Below are positions 34,007 to 43,788 of a stretch of DNA of 64,000 nucleotides, in pieces. How positions within the stretch are numbered: the first letter of the stretch is position 1; each line of letters begins with the position of its first letter. Both the position numbers and the translations under genes were made by a program. Under the pieces are notes generated by a model, which was not told the DNA's origin, ran no database searches, and was given only the letters and a program-made list of their open reading frames with translations. Source of the stretch: Pseudomonas gingeri (GTDB lineage Bacteria; Pseudomonadota; Gammaproteobacteria; Pseudomonadales; Pseudomonadaceae); NCBI RefSeq assembly GCF_013385635.1, contig NZ_JACAPR010000007.1:93427-157426 (forward strand). Reading direction: 5' to 3'.

Positions 34007-35296
34007 TTATGGCAGTTCGCGGCTGGCGAAGAAGGCGCCGAGCACTTTGACCAGGTGCGCCAGGTCATGGCTGCCCGCCAGTTCACGGATCGAGTGCATG
34101 GCGAAGGTCGGCAGGCCGATATCCACGGTGCGCACGCCCAGGTGGCTGGCGGTGATCGGGCCGATGGTCGAGCCGCAGCCCATGTCGCTGCGGACCACGA
34201 AGCTTTGCACCGGGACTTCCTCGGCCATGCACAGGTGGCGGAAGAAACCGGCGGTTTCGCTGTTGGTGGCGTAGCGCTGGTTGCTGTTGACCTTGATCAC
34301 CGGGCCGGCATTGAGCTTCGGGCCATGGTTCGCGTCGTGCTTGTCGGCGTAGTTCGGGTGTACGCCATGGGCATTGTCGGCCGAGACCAGCAGCGACTTC
34401 TGGATCGTCCGCACGAACTCGTCGCCTTCCGGCAGCAGGCGGCGCAGGGTCTGTTCGAGCATCGGGCCGTCGGCGCCGCAGGCCGAGCAGGAACCGACTT
34501 CTTCATGGTCGTTGCAGACCAGCACGCAGGTTTCTTCGGTGTCGGCGCTAAGCAGTGCTTGCAGGCCGGCGTAGCAGGACAGCAGGTTGTCCAGGCGGGC
34601 GCCGGCGATAAAGTCGCCGTTCAGGCCGATCACGGCGGCGCCCTGGGTGTCGTAGAAACTCAGCTCGTAGTCGAGCACCACATCGGCGTTGAGGCCGTGT
34701 TCGCGGGCCAGTTGCTCGGTGAGCACGGCGCGGAAATCCACCCGCTCATCGCCGGCGAATTGCGCGAGGATCGGCGGCAGCTCGTTCTGGGCATTGATCG
34801 CCCAGCCCTGGTTGGCTTCACGGTTGAGGTGAATCGCCAGGTTGGGAATGGTCGCGATGGGGGCCTTGAAATCGATCAACTGGCTTTCGACCTTGCCGTC
34901 GCGGCGGAAGGTGACACGGCCGGCCAGGGACAGGTCGCGGTCGAACCAGGGGGCGAGCAGGGCGCCGCCGTAGACTTCGACACCCAGCTGCCAGAAGCCC
35001 TGGCGCTGCAACTCGGGCTGCGGCTTGACGCGCAGGCACGGGCTGTCGGTGTGGGCGCCGACCATGCGGATGCCGTCCAGCAGTGGCGAGGCGCGACCGA
35101 GCTTGATGGCGACGATGGAAGAATCGTTCCGGGTGACATAGTAGCGACCGTTGGCTTCGGTGCTCCAGGTCTCGCGTTCGTCGAGACGCTGGTAACCGGC
35201 CGCTTCCAGGCGCTGGACCAGGCTGGCGGTGGCATGAAAGGGGGTGGGGGAGGCCTTGAGGAAGTCGATCAGGCCTTGGTTCAACGCTTCGCGCAT
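34007..35296 (-). CDS. apeB: M18 family aminopeptidase
   Basis: A 429-residue zinc aminopeptidase of family M18. Metal and catalytic residues appear in [35 protein letters not shown] and near FAMHSIRE. It is a cytoplasmic dodecameric enzyme removing acidic N-terminal residues. The ATG at 35296 follows GGAG; upstream in-frame sequence belongs to a REPIN. In this block apeB, an RluA-type enzyme and minEDC run in series, as I recall for P. aeruginosa. Confidence 0.93.
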   Translation of the reverse strand: MREALNQGLIDFLKASPTPFHATASLVQRLEAAGYQRLDERETWSTEANGRYYVTRNDSSIVAIKLGRASPLLDGIRMVGAHTDSPCLRVKPQPELQRQGFWQLGVEVYGGALLAPWFDRDLSLAGRVTFRRDGKVESQLIDFKAPIATIPNLAIHLNREANQGWAINAQNELPPILAQFAGDERVDFRAVLTEQLAREHGLNADVVLDYELSFYDTQGAAVIGLNGDFIAGARLDNLLSCYAGLQALLSADTEETCVLVCNDHEEVGSCSACGADGPMLEQTLRRLLPEGDEFVRTIQKSLLVSADNAHGVHPNYADKHDANHGPKLNAGPVIKVNSNQRYATNSETAGFFRHLCMAEEVPVQSFVVRSDMGCGSTIGPITASHLGVRTVDIGLPTFAMHSIRELAGSHDLAHLVKVLGAFFASRELP

Positions 35297-35336
35297 AAGT
35301 AGCTCCAGACAGCAATGTCGGGAGTTTACCGTATCT

Positions 35337-35414
35337 TGTAGGCGCCGGCTTGCCGGCGATGGCGTCCGTGCGGGTTCTACAAGCTTCAAGGGCCTCATCG
35401 CCGGCAAGCTACAG
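35337..35414. repeat. REPIN
   Basis: TGTAGGCGCCGGCTTGCCGG faces CTCATCGCCGGCAAGCTACAG; the right half is shortened. Confidence 0.8.
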
Positions 35415-35428
35415 AGGGGGGCGTGCCG

Positions 35429-36064
35429 TCAGAACGGCGCCGGGCACTCGAAGCGCAGGCGTTCGCCACTCTGCGGGTGGGTGAAGCTCAGCATGCTCGC
35501 GTGCAGGCACAGCCGTGGCCAGGCCGCCAGCGCCTGCGGATGGGCGTACAGGCCATCACCGAGCAACGGATGGCCGATGGAGAGCATATGCACCCGCAAC
35601 TGGTGCGAGCGTCCGGTAATCGGGGTCAACTCGACGCGGCACCAGTCACCACAGCGTTCCAGCACTTTCCAGAAGGTCAGCGCGTGCTTGCCGAACTCGT
35701 GGTCGACCACGTGGCGGGGCTTGGTCGGCGGGTCGTAGCGCAAGGGCAGGTCGATGCTGCCGCTGTCCGGTTGCGGCTGACCCCAGCAGAGCGCGGTGTA
35801 GGCTTTTTCAGTTTCGCGGTCGTGGAACTGCCGCGACAGTTCGCGATGGCTATCGGCATCGCGAGCCAGCAGGATGATGCCCGAGGTTTCCCAGTCCAGC
35901 CGATGCACGATACGGGCTTCGGGATAGCCGTTTTCCTGCAGGCGGGTGATCAGGCAGTCCTTGTTGTCATCGGCCCGGCCCGGGACGGAGAGCAACAGGG
36001 TCGGTTTGTCCACCACCAGTACGGCGGCGTCCTGGTGGATGATACGGATATTGGACAGCGGCAT
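35429..36064 (-). CDS. RluA-family pseudouridine synthase
   Basis: A 211-residue pseudouridine synthase. The catalytic Asp lies in the RluA motif RIVHRLDWETSGI (about 56-68), with the GRSHQLRVHM motif near 147-156. There is no N-terminal S4 domain, which together with the short length points to the RluA or TruC-like group rather than RluC/D. Target could be 23S rRNA or tRNA. ATG at 36064 is used because the upstream extension enters a REPIN. Confidence 0.88.
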   Translation of the reverse strand: MPLSNIRIIHQDAAVLVVDKPTLLLSVPGRADDNKDCLITRLQENGYPEARIVHRLDWETSGIILLARDADSHRELSRQFHDRETEKAYTALCWGQPQPDSGSIDLPLRYDPPTKPRHVVDHEFGKHALTFWKVLERCGDWCRVELTPITGRSHQLRVHMLSIGHPLLGDGLYAHPQALAAWPRLCLHASMLSFTHPQSGERLRFECPAPF

Positions 36065-36117
36065 TAAAACAGTCTCGTAACAAACGCCAACGGCGGCCCG
36101 ATGATATTCACCCGACC

Positions 36118-36203
36118 GTAGGAGCCGGCTTGCTGGCGATCGCATCGACGCGGTTTACCTGATAAACCGAGTTGATTCTATCGCCAGCAAGCCGGCTCCC
36201 ACG
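36118..36203. repeat. REPIN
   Basis: CGTAGGAGCCGGCTTGCTGGCG faces CTATCGCCAGCAAGCCGGCTCCCAC between minE and the pseudouridine synthase gene. Confidence 0.88.
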
Positions 36204-36251
36204 ACAGTAAGCGTGAAGATCACCGGGCCGCCGTGGCTCCGACCGGATCGA

Positions 36252-36506
36252 TCAACGATCAGGCAGGGTGATATTGAGTTCCAGGATCGAGCAGCTGCCC
36301 TGGTTTTCCAGGGCGACGTGCACGTCATCGGACCCGATATTGACGTACTTGCGGATCACCTCAACCAACTCCTTTTGCAGGGCGGGCAAGTAGTCCGGGG
36401 TACTGCGTTGGCCGCGTTCGTGCGCCACGATGATCTGCAGACGCTCTTTCGCGACCGACGCGGTGCTTACTTTTTTGCTGGCACGAAAGAAGTCAAAAAG
36501 GTTCAT
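36252..36506 (-). CDS. minE: Cell division topological specificity factor MinE
   Basis: An 84-residue protein with the membrane-targeting N terminus MNLFDFFR and the anti-MinCD helix/strand ([11 protein letters not shown]). It stimulates MinD ATPase and drives pole-to-pole oscillation so that septa form only at midcell. It follows minD by 3 bp. Confidence 0.97.
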   Translation of the reverse strand: MNLFDFFRASKKVSTASVAKERLQIIVAHERGQRSTPDYLPALQKELVEVIRKYVNIGSDDVHVALENQGSCSILELNITLPDR

Positions 36507-36509
36507 TGC

Positions 36510-37322
36510 TTAGTTGCCTCCAAACAGGCGCTCGAAGAATCCCTTCTTCTGTGCATCGAGGAAACGATGCTCGACGGTCTTGCCCAGCAGACGGTCAACC
36601 GCGTCGCTGTAGGCCTGTCCAGCATCGCTCTGGTCGTCGAGGATCACCGGTACGCCCTGGTTGGAGGCCTTGAGCACCGCCTGGGATTCCGGGATCACGC
36701 CCAGCAGCGTCACTGCCAGGATTTCCTTGACGTCTTCGACGCCGAGCATTTCGCCCTTGCTCACGCGCTCCGGGTTGTAACGGGTCAGCAGCAAGTGTTC
36801 CTTGATCGGCTCTTCGCCTTTCTCGGCACGCCGCGACTTGCTGGCCAGCAGGCCGAGCATGCGGTCGGAGTCACGTACCGAAGAGACTTCAGGGTTGGTC
36901 ACGACAATCGCTTCGTCGGCGAAGTACATCGCCAGGTGGGCACCGGTCTCGATGCCGGCCGGGGAGTCGCAGACCACGAACTCGAAGGTTTCCTTGAGTT
37001 CCATCAGGACTTTTTCCACGCCTTCCTTGGTCAGCGCGTCCTTGTCGCGGGTCTGGCTGGCCGCCAGCACGTACAGGTTCTCCAGGCGCTTGTCCTTGAT
37101 CAGGGCTTGCTGCAGGTTGGCTTCGCCGTTGACGACGTTGACGAAGTCATACACCACGCGGCGCTCGCAGCCCATGATGAGGTCGAGGTTACGCAGGCCG
37201 ACGTCGAAGTCGACGATCACTGTCTTGTGGCCGCGCAGCGCGAGGCCGGTGCCGATGGCGGCGCTGGTGGTGGTCTTACCCACACCACCCTTGCCGGATG
37301 TAACCACGAGAATCTTGGCCAA
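36510..37322 (-). CDS. minD: Septum site-determining ATPase MinD
   Basis: A 270-residue ParA-like ATPase with deviant Walker A GKGGVGKTT (10-18) and a C-terminal amphipathic helix (GFFERLFGG) for membrane binding. It recruits MinC and is displaced by MinE. It is separated from minC by an unusually long 203-bp gap holding a perfect palindrome. Confidence 0.97.
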   Translation of the reverse strand: MAKILVVTSGKGGVGKTTTSAAIGTGLALRGHKTVIVDFDVGLRNLDLIMGCERRVVYDFVNVVNGEANLQQALIKDKRLENLYVLAASQTRDKDALTKEGVEKVLMELKETFEFVVCDSPAGIETGAHLAMYFADEAIVVTNPEVSSVRDSDRMLGLLASKSRRAEKGEEPIKEHLLLTRYNPERVSKGEMLGVEDVKEILAVTLLGVIPESQAVLKASNQGVPVILDDQSDAGQAYSDAVDRLLGKTVEHRFLDAQKKGFFERLFGGN

Positions 37323-37438
37323 GGTGTTTCACCCCTAAGGAAAAAGGACTTTCCAGTCCCTGAAGAACGTCACTGAAAAACAACTGTAGTCGTGCAGCTT
37401 CAACCGGGATGCGACGAAATGTTCAAAGTACCCAGGGT

Positions 37439-37452
37439 AAATGTTTACATTT
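37439..37452. promoter_or_regulatory. Palindrome in the minC-minD gap
   Basis: AAATGTTTACATTT (6-bp arms, 2-bp centre) lies midway in the gap between minC and minD. It may mark an internal promoter or regulator site for minDE. No factor assigned. Confidence 0.35.
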
Positions 37453-37525
37453 CGTGTTTTCTTACGTCGTTGAAGCCGTTTTCGCTACGAGAAGGCGACG
37501 TTTTGGAAATGGCGGCAAGTATCCG

Positions 37526-38263
37526 TTAAAGACGGATGATGTTCAACACGTCGCCGGACAAGCTGATCTGAACGCCCGAACCCCATAGCGGATCGCGGCG
37601 CAAATCCTCGGAAACCTTGTACTGGCCGGCAATCGAGATCAATTCGGCGCTCAATTGCTGGCAGAAAATCCGCGCCTTGGTGTCACCCTTGACGCCGGCC
37701 AGGGCGCGACCACGCATCGGCCCGTAAACATGGATGTTGCCATCGGCCAGAAGTTCCGCGCCGGGGCTGACGGAGGACACCACCACCAGGTCGCCGCCCT
37801 GGGCATAGACCTGTTGGCCGCCGCGCACCGGGGTGGTGATGATCTTCGTCGGCTTTATGGTCGGCTCCGGCGGTTTTTCCGGTTTTTTCTTCACTTCGCC
37901 TTCCGTCGGATCGACCGGACGTTCACGGGCACCGGACGGCGGCAGTACGGGCAGGTCGATGGCGATGGCGGCGGCAATGTCTTCGATGCGGTTGGCGCGG
38001 ATCGCCAGGGTCCGCAGGCCATGTTGCCGGCAGACGCGCATCAGGCCGGGCAGGTCGATGGCGCCCTGGTCGGCCGGCAGCTTGTCCAGCGCCAGTACCA
38101 GCGGGGTGTTGCTGAAGAAGTTGGGGGCCTGGGCAACCTTGGCGGCCAGTTGGCGATCGAGGACATCGAGGTTGTTCTGCGACAGTTCCAGCACCGTGAT
38201 GGCGAGCATGCTGCCCTTCAGCTGGAACACGGGATCCTGGTCTAGCGGTTCGGTTTGGCTCAT
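37526..38263 (-). CDS. minC: Septum site-determining protein MinC
   Basis: A 245-residue FtsZ-polymerisation inhibitor. The N-terminal FtsZ-binding domain (1-105) is followed by a Pro/Lys-rich linker (about 120-145) and the C-terminal beta-helix that binds MinD ([27 protein letters not shown]). ATG at 38263 gives the usual MSQ-type start. It is divergent from the lipid A acyltransferase gene. Confidence 0.95.
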   Translation of the reverse strand: MSQTEPLDQDPVFQLKGSMLAITVLELSQNNLDVLDRQLAAKVAQAPNFFSNTPLVLALDKLPADQGAIDLPGLMRVCRQHGLRTLAIRANRIEDIAAAIAIDLPVLPPSGARERPVDPTEGEVKKKPEKPPEPTIKPTKIITTPVRGGQQVYAQGGDLVVVSSVSPGAELLADGNIHVYGPMRGRALAGVKGDTKARIFCQQLSAELISIAGQYKVSEDLRRDPLWGSGVQISLSGDVLNIIRL

Positions 38264-38383
38264 GGTCGGCATAACGCGGCTTGTCACTAAAAGTGCCGAG
38301 ACTTATAACGAGAACGCCCGCGCCCCGCAAGCCGGGTCGAACCGTTGTAGAATGCGCGGCCCTGTGTCTGTCCGGAATCATTA

Positions 38384-39319
38384 ATGGATCGCCCGCGTTT
38401 TCGAGCTGCTTTTTTTCACCCGCGCTACTGGTTGCTCTGGTCGGGGCTGGGGCTGTTGTGGTTGATTGTCCAGCTGCCTTATGGCGCCCTGCTGTGGATC
38501 GGTCGTGTACTGGGCGCGTTGATGTATCGCGTGGCCGGTGAACGCCGGCGGATCGCCGCGCGCAACCTCGAACTGTGTTTCCCTGAAAAGTCCGCCGCCG
38601 AGCGTGCCCGTCTGCTCAAGGAAAATTTCGCCTCCACCGGCATCGCCTTCTTCGAAATGGCCATGAGCTGGTGGTGGGCCAAGCCGCGCCTGGCGCGCCT
38701 GGCCCATATCGAAGGGCTCGATTATCTGAAACAGGCCCAGTTCGAGGGCAAGGGCGTGATCCTCATGGCCCTGCATTTCACCACCCTGGAGATCGGTGCG
38801 GCCCTGCTCGGCCAGCAACACACCATCGACGGCATGTATCGCGAACACAAGAACGCGCTGTTCGATTTTATCCAGCGACGCGGGCGCGAGCGGCACAACC
38901 TCGATTCCCTGGCCGTCGAGCGTGACGACGTGCGCGGCATGCTCAAGTTGCTGCGCTCCGGCCGGGCGATCTGGTACGCGCCCGACCAGGACTACGGCAT
39001 CAAGCAAAGCATCTTCGTGCCTTTGTTCGGGATCCAGGCGGCGACCGTCACCGCGACCAGCAAGTTTGCCCGCCTGGGCAAGGCGCTGGTGGTGCCGTTC
39101 ACCCAGGAGCGCCTGGCCGATGGCAGCGGCTACCGGCTGGTGATTCATCCGCCGCTGACGGATTTCCCCGCCGAGTCCGAGGAGGCCGATTGCCTGCGAA
39201 TCAACCGTTGGGTCGAAGTCTCGTTGCGCGAGTGTCCCGAGCAGTACCTGTGGACCCATCGCCGCTTCAAGAGTCGGCCACCGGGAGAGTCCCGGCTCTA
39301 CGATAAAAAACGCCGATAA
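38384..39319 (+). CDS. lpxL: Lipid A lauroyl-type acyltransferase (LpxL/HtrB family)
   Basis: A 311-residue inner-membrane acyltransferase. One N-terminal membrane helix (about 15-40) precedes the catalytic HX4E motif (HFTTLE, near 131-136) and the later APDQDYG and FVPLFG motifs. It adds a secondary acyl chain to Kdo-lipid A or its equivalent. Pseudomonads have two paralogues, so htrB1/htrB2 assignment is not made. Divergent from minC. Confidence 0.92.
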   Translation: MDRPRFRAAFFHPRYWLLWSGLGLLWLIVQLPYGALLWIGRVLGALMYRVAGERRRIAARNLELCFPEKSAAERARLLKENFASTGIAFFEMAMSWWWAKPRLARLAHIEGLDYLKQAQFEGKGVILMALHFTTLEIGAALLGQQHTIDGMYREHKNALFDFIQRRGRERHNLDSLAVERDDVRGMLKLLRSGRAIWYAPDQDYGIKQSIFVPLFGIQAATVTATSKFARLGKALVVPFTQERLADGSGYRLVIHPPLTDFPAESEEADCLRINRWVEVSLRECPEQYLWTHRRFKSRPPGESRLYDKKRR

Positions 39320-39405
39320 GCCGTCGTCGGCTCTTGCTGCAAGGGAAGGCCCTGGTGTATCAGGTAGCTCTTGATGACGAGCTACCTGATTGACGGAGTG
39401 TCACG

Positions 39406-40590
39406 ATGAGTCCAGCTGAACCGGTTACCGGCCTGATTCTCTCGGGTGGGGGCGCACGAGCCGCGTATCAGGTGGGGGTGCTGGCAGCGATTGCCGAGCT
39501 GTTGCCGGCCGGAGCGGCCAATCCGTTCCCGGTGATCGTCGGCACTTCGGCGGGGGCGATCAATGCGGTCAGCCTCGCCAGCGGGGCGATGAACTTCACC
39601 GCCGCGATCGAGCGCCTGACCGCCTTCTGGCAGAGTTTTCGCAGCCATCGGGTGTTGCGCAGCGACTGGCCAGGCGTGATACACCAGGCGACCCGCTTTG
39701 TCGGCCACAGCCTGCTCGGCCTCGGTTCCCAGGTGCCGGTGGCGCTGCTCAACAGCTCGCCACTGCGGGATCTGCTCAACGACAAGATCCATCTGCCGGG
39801 GATCGAGCAGGCCATCGAGCACCAGCAATTACGTGCCGTCGCGGTGACCGCCTTTGGTTATGAGTCGGGCCAGGCGGTGACCTTTTACCAGGGCAAGGGC
39901 ACCATCGACTCCTGGTTGCGCCACCGACGCATCGGCCTGCCGACCCAATTGACCGTCGATCACCTGCTGGCCAGCTCGGCCATTCCGCTGCTGTTCGCAC
40001 CGGTCAAGCTCGGCCAGGAGTATTTCGGCGACGGTGCGGTACGGCAGTCGGCACCCATCAGTCCGGCGTTGCACCTGGGGGCCAGTCGGGTGCTGGTGGT
40101 CGGGGTCAGCGGCAATCCGCGAGGGGTCGATACCCAGGCCACCACTGAACGCACCTACAGCGGGCAGCAGCCGAGCCTGGCGCAGATCGGCGGGCATATG
40201 CTCAACAGCACCTTTATTGACAGCCTGGAAAGCGACATCGAGTTGTTGCAGCGACTGAACCAGTTCAGTCAGTTGCTGCCGCCGCAACCGCGCAGCCTGG
40301 GCCTGGCACCGGTGGACGTGCTGGTGATCGCGCCGAGCCAGCCGATCGATGAGATCGCCGCGCGCCACCGCCATGAGTTGCCGCCGGCGTTACGTCTGTT
40401 CCTGCGCGGACCGGGTGCCACCAAGACCAGCGGTGCCGGGGTGCTCAGCTACCTGTTGTTCGAGGCCGGTTATTGCAGCGAATTGATCGAACTCGGCCGC
40501 CGCGATGCGATGGCCAAGCGTGATGAGCTGTGTCGATTTCTCGGTTTGCCCCAGGCTTCGGTGGTGTTGCAGACCGCTTCCGCACTGTAG
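39406..40590 (+). CDS. Patatin-like phospholipase
   Basis: A 394-residue cytoplasmic patatin. The oxyanion loop LSGGGARAAYQ (about 12-22), nucleophile Ser48 in GTSAG and Asp209 in the DGA motif (FGDGAVRQ) form the catalytic dyad. There is no signal peptide. Likely a lysophospholipase or phospholipase A. Its stop codon lies inside a REPIN. Confidence 0.9.
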   Translation: MSPAEPVTGLILSGGGARAAYQVGVLAAIAELLPAGAANPFPVIVGTSAGAINAVSLASGAMNFTAAIERLTAFWQSFRSHRVLRSDWPGVIHQATRFVGHSLLGLGSQVPVALLNSSPLRDLLNDKIHLPGIEQAIEHQQLRAVAVTAFGYESGQAVTFYQGKGTIDSWLRHRRIGLPTQLTVDHLLASSAIPLLFAPVKLGQEYFGDGAVRQSAPISPALHLGASRVLVVGVSGNPRGVDTQATTERTYSGQQPSLAQIGGHMLNSTFIDSLESDIELLQRLNQFSQLLPPQPRSLGLAPVDVLVIAPSQPIDEIAARHRHELPPALRLFLRGPGATKTSGAGVLSYLLFEAGYCSELIELGRRDAMAKRDELCRFLGLPQASVVLQTASAL

Positions 40591-40669
40591 GACCCGGCTT
40601 GCCGGCGATGAGGCCGGTAAGCCTTGCAGCGCTCTTGAGCACGCTATCGCCGGCAAGTCGGCTCCTGCA
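40587..40669. repeat. REPIN
   Basis: TGTAGGACCCGGCTTGCCGG faces CTATCGCCGGCAAGTCGGCTCCTGCA between convergent genes. The patatin stop codon TAG is part of the left REP. Confidence 0.85.
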
Positions 40670-40670
40670 T

Positions 40671-41477
40671 TTAATTCAGCAGGTGCGCCGACAGGTAGCG
40701 TGCGACCGATTCTTCGGTGCAGGCACCGATGGTTTCGTGCTCCGGTAGCGCCTGCATTACCTTGTGGTGGGCGGTGCCCATGATCAGGCCCTTGCCGGCC
40801 ACCGTGAGCATCTCCACATCGTTCATGCCGTCGCCGAAGGCGATGCATTGGCTCATGGGTACATCGAGGAAGGCGGCGAGTTTTTTCAGGGCATTGCCCT
40901 TGGACACGCTGCTGGCCATCATTTCCAGGCACCAGGGTGCCGAAAAGGTACTGTGCACGGCGCTGCCGACCAGGGCCTTGAGTTGTCCGTCGAGCAGCAC
41001 CAGCGCCTCATGGTCCTTGTCCCTGTGGATAAAGAACACTTTCTCGATCGCCTCGACCGGAAACGCTTCGACATCCAGGACGGTGGGTTGGAAATCGTCG
41101 TTATGGTTGAAGTCCTCCAGCAACTGGCTGTCGGCGTTGGTGATCCAGCGCGAGTCGCAGTAGGCATTGATCACCAGGTCCCGGTCGGCTTTGGTCGCGT
41201 CGAGCAGGGTCCGGACCACGCTTTGCGGCAGGTGCTCGCTGGCGGTCAGGGACTTGCAGGCGCTGGTGATACGGGCGCCGTTGGAGGTGATCAGGTGCAC
41301 CGGCAGCGCATAGTCGCGCAGGATCGACTCGACATCGGGTTGGCTGCGGCCGGTGGCGATCACCACGTGCCTGCCGGATTCGACGAGGCGGTTCAGGACC
41401 GAGCGGGAGAACTCGCCGATACGGTCGTCCGGAAGCAGCAGGGTTCCGTCCAGGTCGGAGGCGATGAGGCTGTACAT
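40671..41477 (-). CDS. Cof-type HAD-IIB phosphatase (YidA-like)
   Basis: A 268-residue HAD phosphatase with motif I DLDGT (Asp8, Asp10), motif II in VIATGRS, and motif IV FGDGMNDVEML; the IIB cap lies between about 85 and 185. Enzymes of this type dephosphorylate sugar phosphates and flavin precursors, often promiscuously. ATG at 41477. Confidence 0.9.
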   Translation of the reverse strand: MYSLIASDLDGTLLLPDDRIGEFSRSVLNRLVESGRHVVIATGRSQPDVESILRDYALPVHLITSNGARITSACKSLTASEHLPQSVVRTLLDATKADRDLVINAYCDSRWITNADSQLLEDFNHNDDFQPTVLDVEAFPVEAIEKVFFIHRDKDHEALVLLDGQLKALVGSAVHSTFSAPWCLEMMASSVSKGNALKKLAAFLDVPMSQCIAFGDGMNDVEMLTVAGKGLIMGTAHHKVMQALPEHETIGACTEESVARYLSAHLLN

Positions 41478-41589
41478 GGTGTTGTCCTTAACCGTTTGGA
41501 ATGTGCAGGAGTCTGCCCGGCAGGACTGTAGAGATCAATTGTGTTGTTCGGTTGACAGCAGCCAGCCCCGGATGGGGCTGAGCTGGATT

Positions 41590-41700
41590 GATCGCTCCCA
41601 CGCTCCAGCGTGGGAACGCCTCTATGGACGCTCCGCGTCCGCTGTACAAGTGACGCAGAGCGCCACGGGCGGCATTCCCACGCAGAGCGTGGGAACGATC
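41590..41700. repeat. Cluster of GTTCCCACGC-type repeats
   Basis: CGCTCCCACGCTCCAGCGTGGGAACG and ATTCCCACGCAGAGCGTGGGAACGAT are two palindromes joined by CGGACGC/GCGTCCG-type half elements. Same family as the palindrome at 24574. Confidence 0.85.
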
Positions 41701-41708
41701 ACCGGGAG

Positions 41709-42497
41709 CTACTCGGCGATCTGCAGCTTGCGCGCCTCGGTGTACACGTAGCGCACTTTCTCGTATTCGAACGGCGAGTTCAGCTGGCCGTAGCGGAAGC
41801 TGGTGGTATAGCGCTTGTCGATGGCTCGCAGGACATAGATTTCCGGATGGTTTTCGCTGACTTCGGAGACGTTGAGAAAGTTGATCTGCGATTCGGCGGT
41901 GAAATCGAAGACCAGGCCGCCGGTGTCGCGCAGGTTCGACGGACCGAAGAATGGCAGTACCAGATAGGCACCGCCCGGCACACCATAGAAGCCCAGGGTC
42001 TGGCCGAAGTCCTCGGTCTGGCGCGGCAGGCCCATTTTCGTCGCCGGGTCCCACAGTCCGGCGACGCCGATGGTGGTGTTGAGCAGCAGGCGCCCGGTGG
42101 TTTCCAGCGAGCGCTTGCCCTTGAGCTGGAACAGGCTGTTGAGCAGGTTGGAAACATCCCCCAGGTTGCTGAAGAAGTTGCTCACCCCTTCGCGCAGGAA
42201 GGTCGGCGTGACATAGCGGTAGCCGTCGACCACCGGCAGGAACACCCACTCGTCGAAGCGGTAGTTGAAGTGGTAGACACGGCGGTTCCAGGATTCCAGC
42301 GGGTCGTAGACGTTCAGCGCATTGAGCGTCGAGCGCTCGAATTCGCGTTGGTCCAGGCCCGGGTTGAACTTGAGTTTCTTCATCGGCTCGGTGAAACCGT
42401 CCGGATCGGGGGCGACCACGTCGTGGGCCTTGCTGTTGTCCGCCTGGGCGTAGCCTGCGCAGAGCAGGGCAGCGATAAGCATCAGATGTTTAGCCAC
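41709..42497 (-). CDS. MlaA-family protein without a visible lipobox
   Basis: A 262-residue VacJ/MlaA-type protein. MlaA normally sits in the outer membrane as a lipoprotein, removing phospholipid from the outer leaflet. The family block DPLESWNRRVYHFNYRFDEW is present near 64-83. The N-terminal signal (MAKHLMLIAALLCAGYAQA) has a Cys preceded by Leu, not Gly/Ala/Ser, so it reads as an ordinary signal peptide cleaved after AQA, not a lipobox. Its start overlaps the end of an alpha/beta-hydrolase gene by 8 bp. Probably a paralogue separate from the main mla operon. Confidence 0.87.
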   Translation of the reverse strand: MAKHLMLIAALLCAGYAQADNSKAHDVVAPDPDGFTEPMKKLKFNPGLDQREFERSTLNALNVYDPLESWNRRVYHFNYRFDEWVFLPVVDGYRYVTPTFLREGVSNFFSNLGDVSNLLNSLFQLKGKRSLETTGRLLLNTTIGVAGLWDPATKMGLPRQTEDFGQTLGFYGVPGGAYLVLPFFGPSNLRDTGGLVFDFTAESQINFLNVSEVSENHPEIYVLRAIDKRYTTSFRYGQLNSPFEYEKVRYVYTEARKLQIAE

Positions 42498-43788
42498 GGA
42501 AAAACTCCAGCATGGCGTCTGCGTTGACGCGGTAATTGAGGTTGCCGCAGTGGCCGCCGTGAGGGTAGACGGTCAGGCGGTCGCCAAAAGTGCTGCGCAG
42601 GAAACCCAGGTCGCCGGGGCCGAGGATGACATCGTCGGCGTTGTGCATCACGGCGATTTTCGGGCTGTCGTGCAGGTAGTCCTTGAGGGCATAGAGGCTG
42701 ACCTGGTCCACCAGTTGCAGCAGGCTGCCGCCGTCGGTACGGGCACGCCACATCGGGATCACCTGTTCGGTCAGGTAGCAGTCGAAGTCGCATTGCAGGG
42801 CACGCTTGAGCATCGGCGTCAGGCTGGTGCCTTCGGTGATCGGGTATTTCGGTGGGGTGATCAGGCCGCGGCGGTTGATCAGGTCCGAGGTAAAGGCGAT
42901 GTCGGCGGCCGAGAAACGGAAGGAGGTGCCGATCAGCATCGCCATCTGTTCGTTGGTCAGGTGCTGCTTGGATTGCTGGAAGTCGTAGAGCAGGGCGTCG
43001 TTGAGGTCGATATAGCCCTTCTGCTGGAAGTAGCGGGTCAGCTTGGCCAGGACCAGCTCATAGAAGGTCGTGGTGTTGTTGATGCCCTTGACCTCGGTCT
43101 GGACCATCTTGTCGAGGTTGGTGATCGAGGTGTAGAGATTGACCGGTGGATTGAGCAGCAGGACTTTCTTGAAGTTGAAGCTGCGGCGGGTCTCATCCAG
43201 CTTGCTGACAAAGGCCGCATCCAGGGCGCCGAGGCTGTAGCCGCTGAGGTAGTAGTCGGTCACCGGCAGTTTCGGGTTCTGCGCCCGCACCGCCTGCATC
43301 ACCCGGTACATGTCTTCGGCGTCCTCCTTGCTCACCCCGGGCGTGGCGAAGCGCGAAGCGGCGCTCATGAAGTCGAAGCTGGTGGGGGATGACAGTTGGA
43401 CGACGTGATAGCCGGCCTTGTAGTAGAGCTTTTTCAGGTACTCGTTGATGCTGCTGTCATAGCGGGCGCCGGTGCCGGCGATCAGGAAGATCAGCGGTGC
43501 GGCGTGGTCCTGCCGGGCGATGCGATAGGTGAGTTTCTTGACCGCCCAGAAGTTGTCCGGGAGGGTGAACTCGCGTTCCGGTCGCAATTTCAGCTTGTAG
43601 TCGGACTGGTCGATGTCGTCATCGCTGGGCAATTGCGGGCGCAGTTCCGGCGGGGTCGTGGCGAGGGTCGCTTCGAACGGGTTGGTCAGCGGGTAGCCAT
43701 AGCTGGCGGCGTCGACATCGACCGCCAGCGCGGACGCACTCAGAATGAGGCCGCCGATGAAAGCAGCGAGGCGCAGAGAACGGAGCAT
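42490..43788 (-). CDS. Exported alpha/beta-hydrolase partner of the MlaA-like protein
   Basis: A 432-residue protein with a signal peptide (1-22, ending SALA). It looks like an alpha/beta hydrolase: GTGARY oxyanion region, nucleophile elbow GYSLGA (Ser near 167), Asp in MHNADDVILG and His in YPHGGHCGNL near the C terminus. A periplasmic lipase or esterase is likely. The operon overlap with the MlaA-like gene suggests work on envelope lipids. Confidence 0.8.
   Translation of the reverse strand: MLRSLRLAAFIGGLILSASALAVDVDAASYGYPLTNPFEATLATTPPELRPQLPSDDDIDQSDYKLKLRPEREFTLPDNFWAVKKLTYRIARQDHAAPLIFLIAGTGARYDSSINEYLKKLYYKAGYHVVQLSSPTSFDFMSAASRFATPGVSKEDAEDMYRVMQAVRAQNPKLPVTDYYLSGYSLGALDAAFVSKLDETRRSFNFKKVLLLNPPVNLYTSITNLDKMVQTEVKGINNTTTFYELVLAKLTRYFQQKGYIDLNDALLYDFQQSKQHLTNEQMAMLIGTSFRFSAADIAFTSDLINRRGLITPPKYPITEGTSLTPMLKRALQCDFDCYLTEQVIPMWRARTDGGSLLQLVDQVSLYALKDYLHDSPKIAVMHNADDVILGPGDLGFLRSTFGDRLTVYPHGGHCGNLNYRVNADAMLEFFRG

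Noticed and set aside
34007..35407. M18 aminopeptidase starting at 35407
   Set aside because: The additional 37 codons run through a REPIN; ATG 35296 has a GGAG site.
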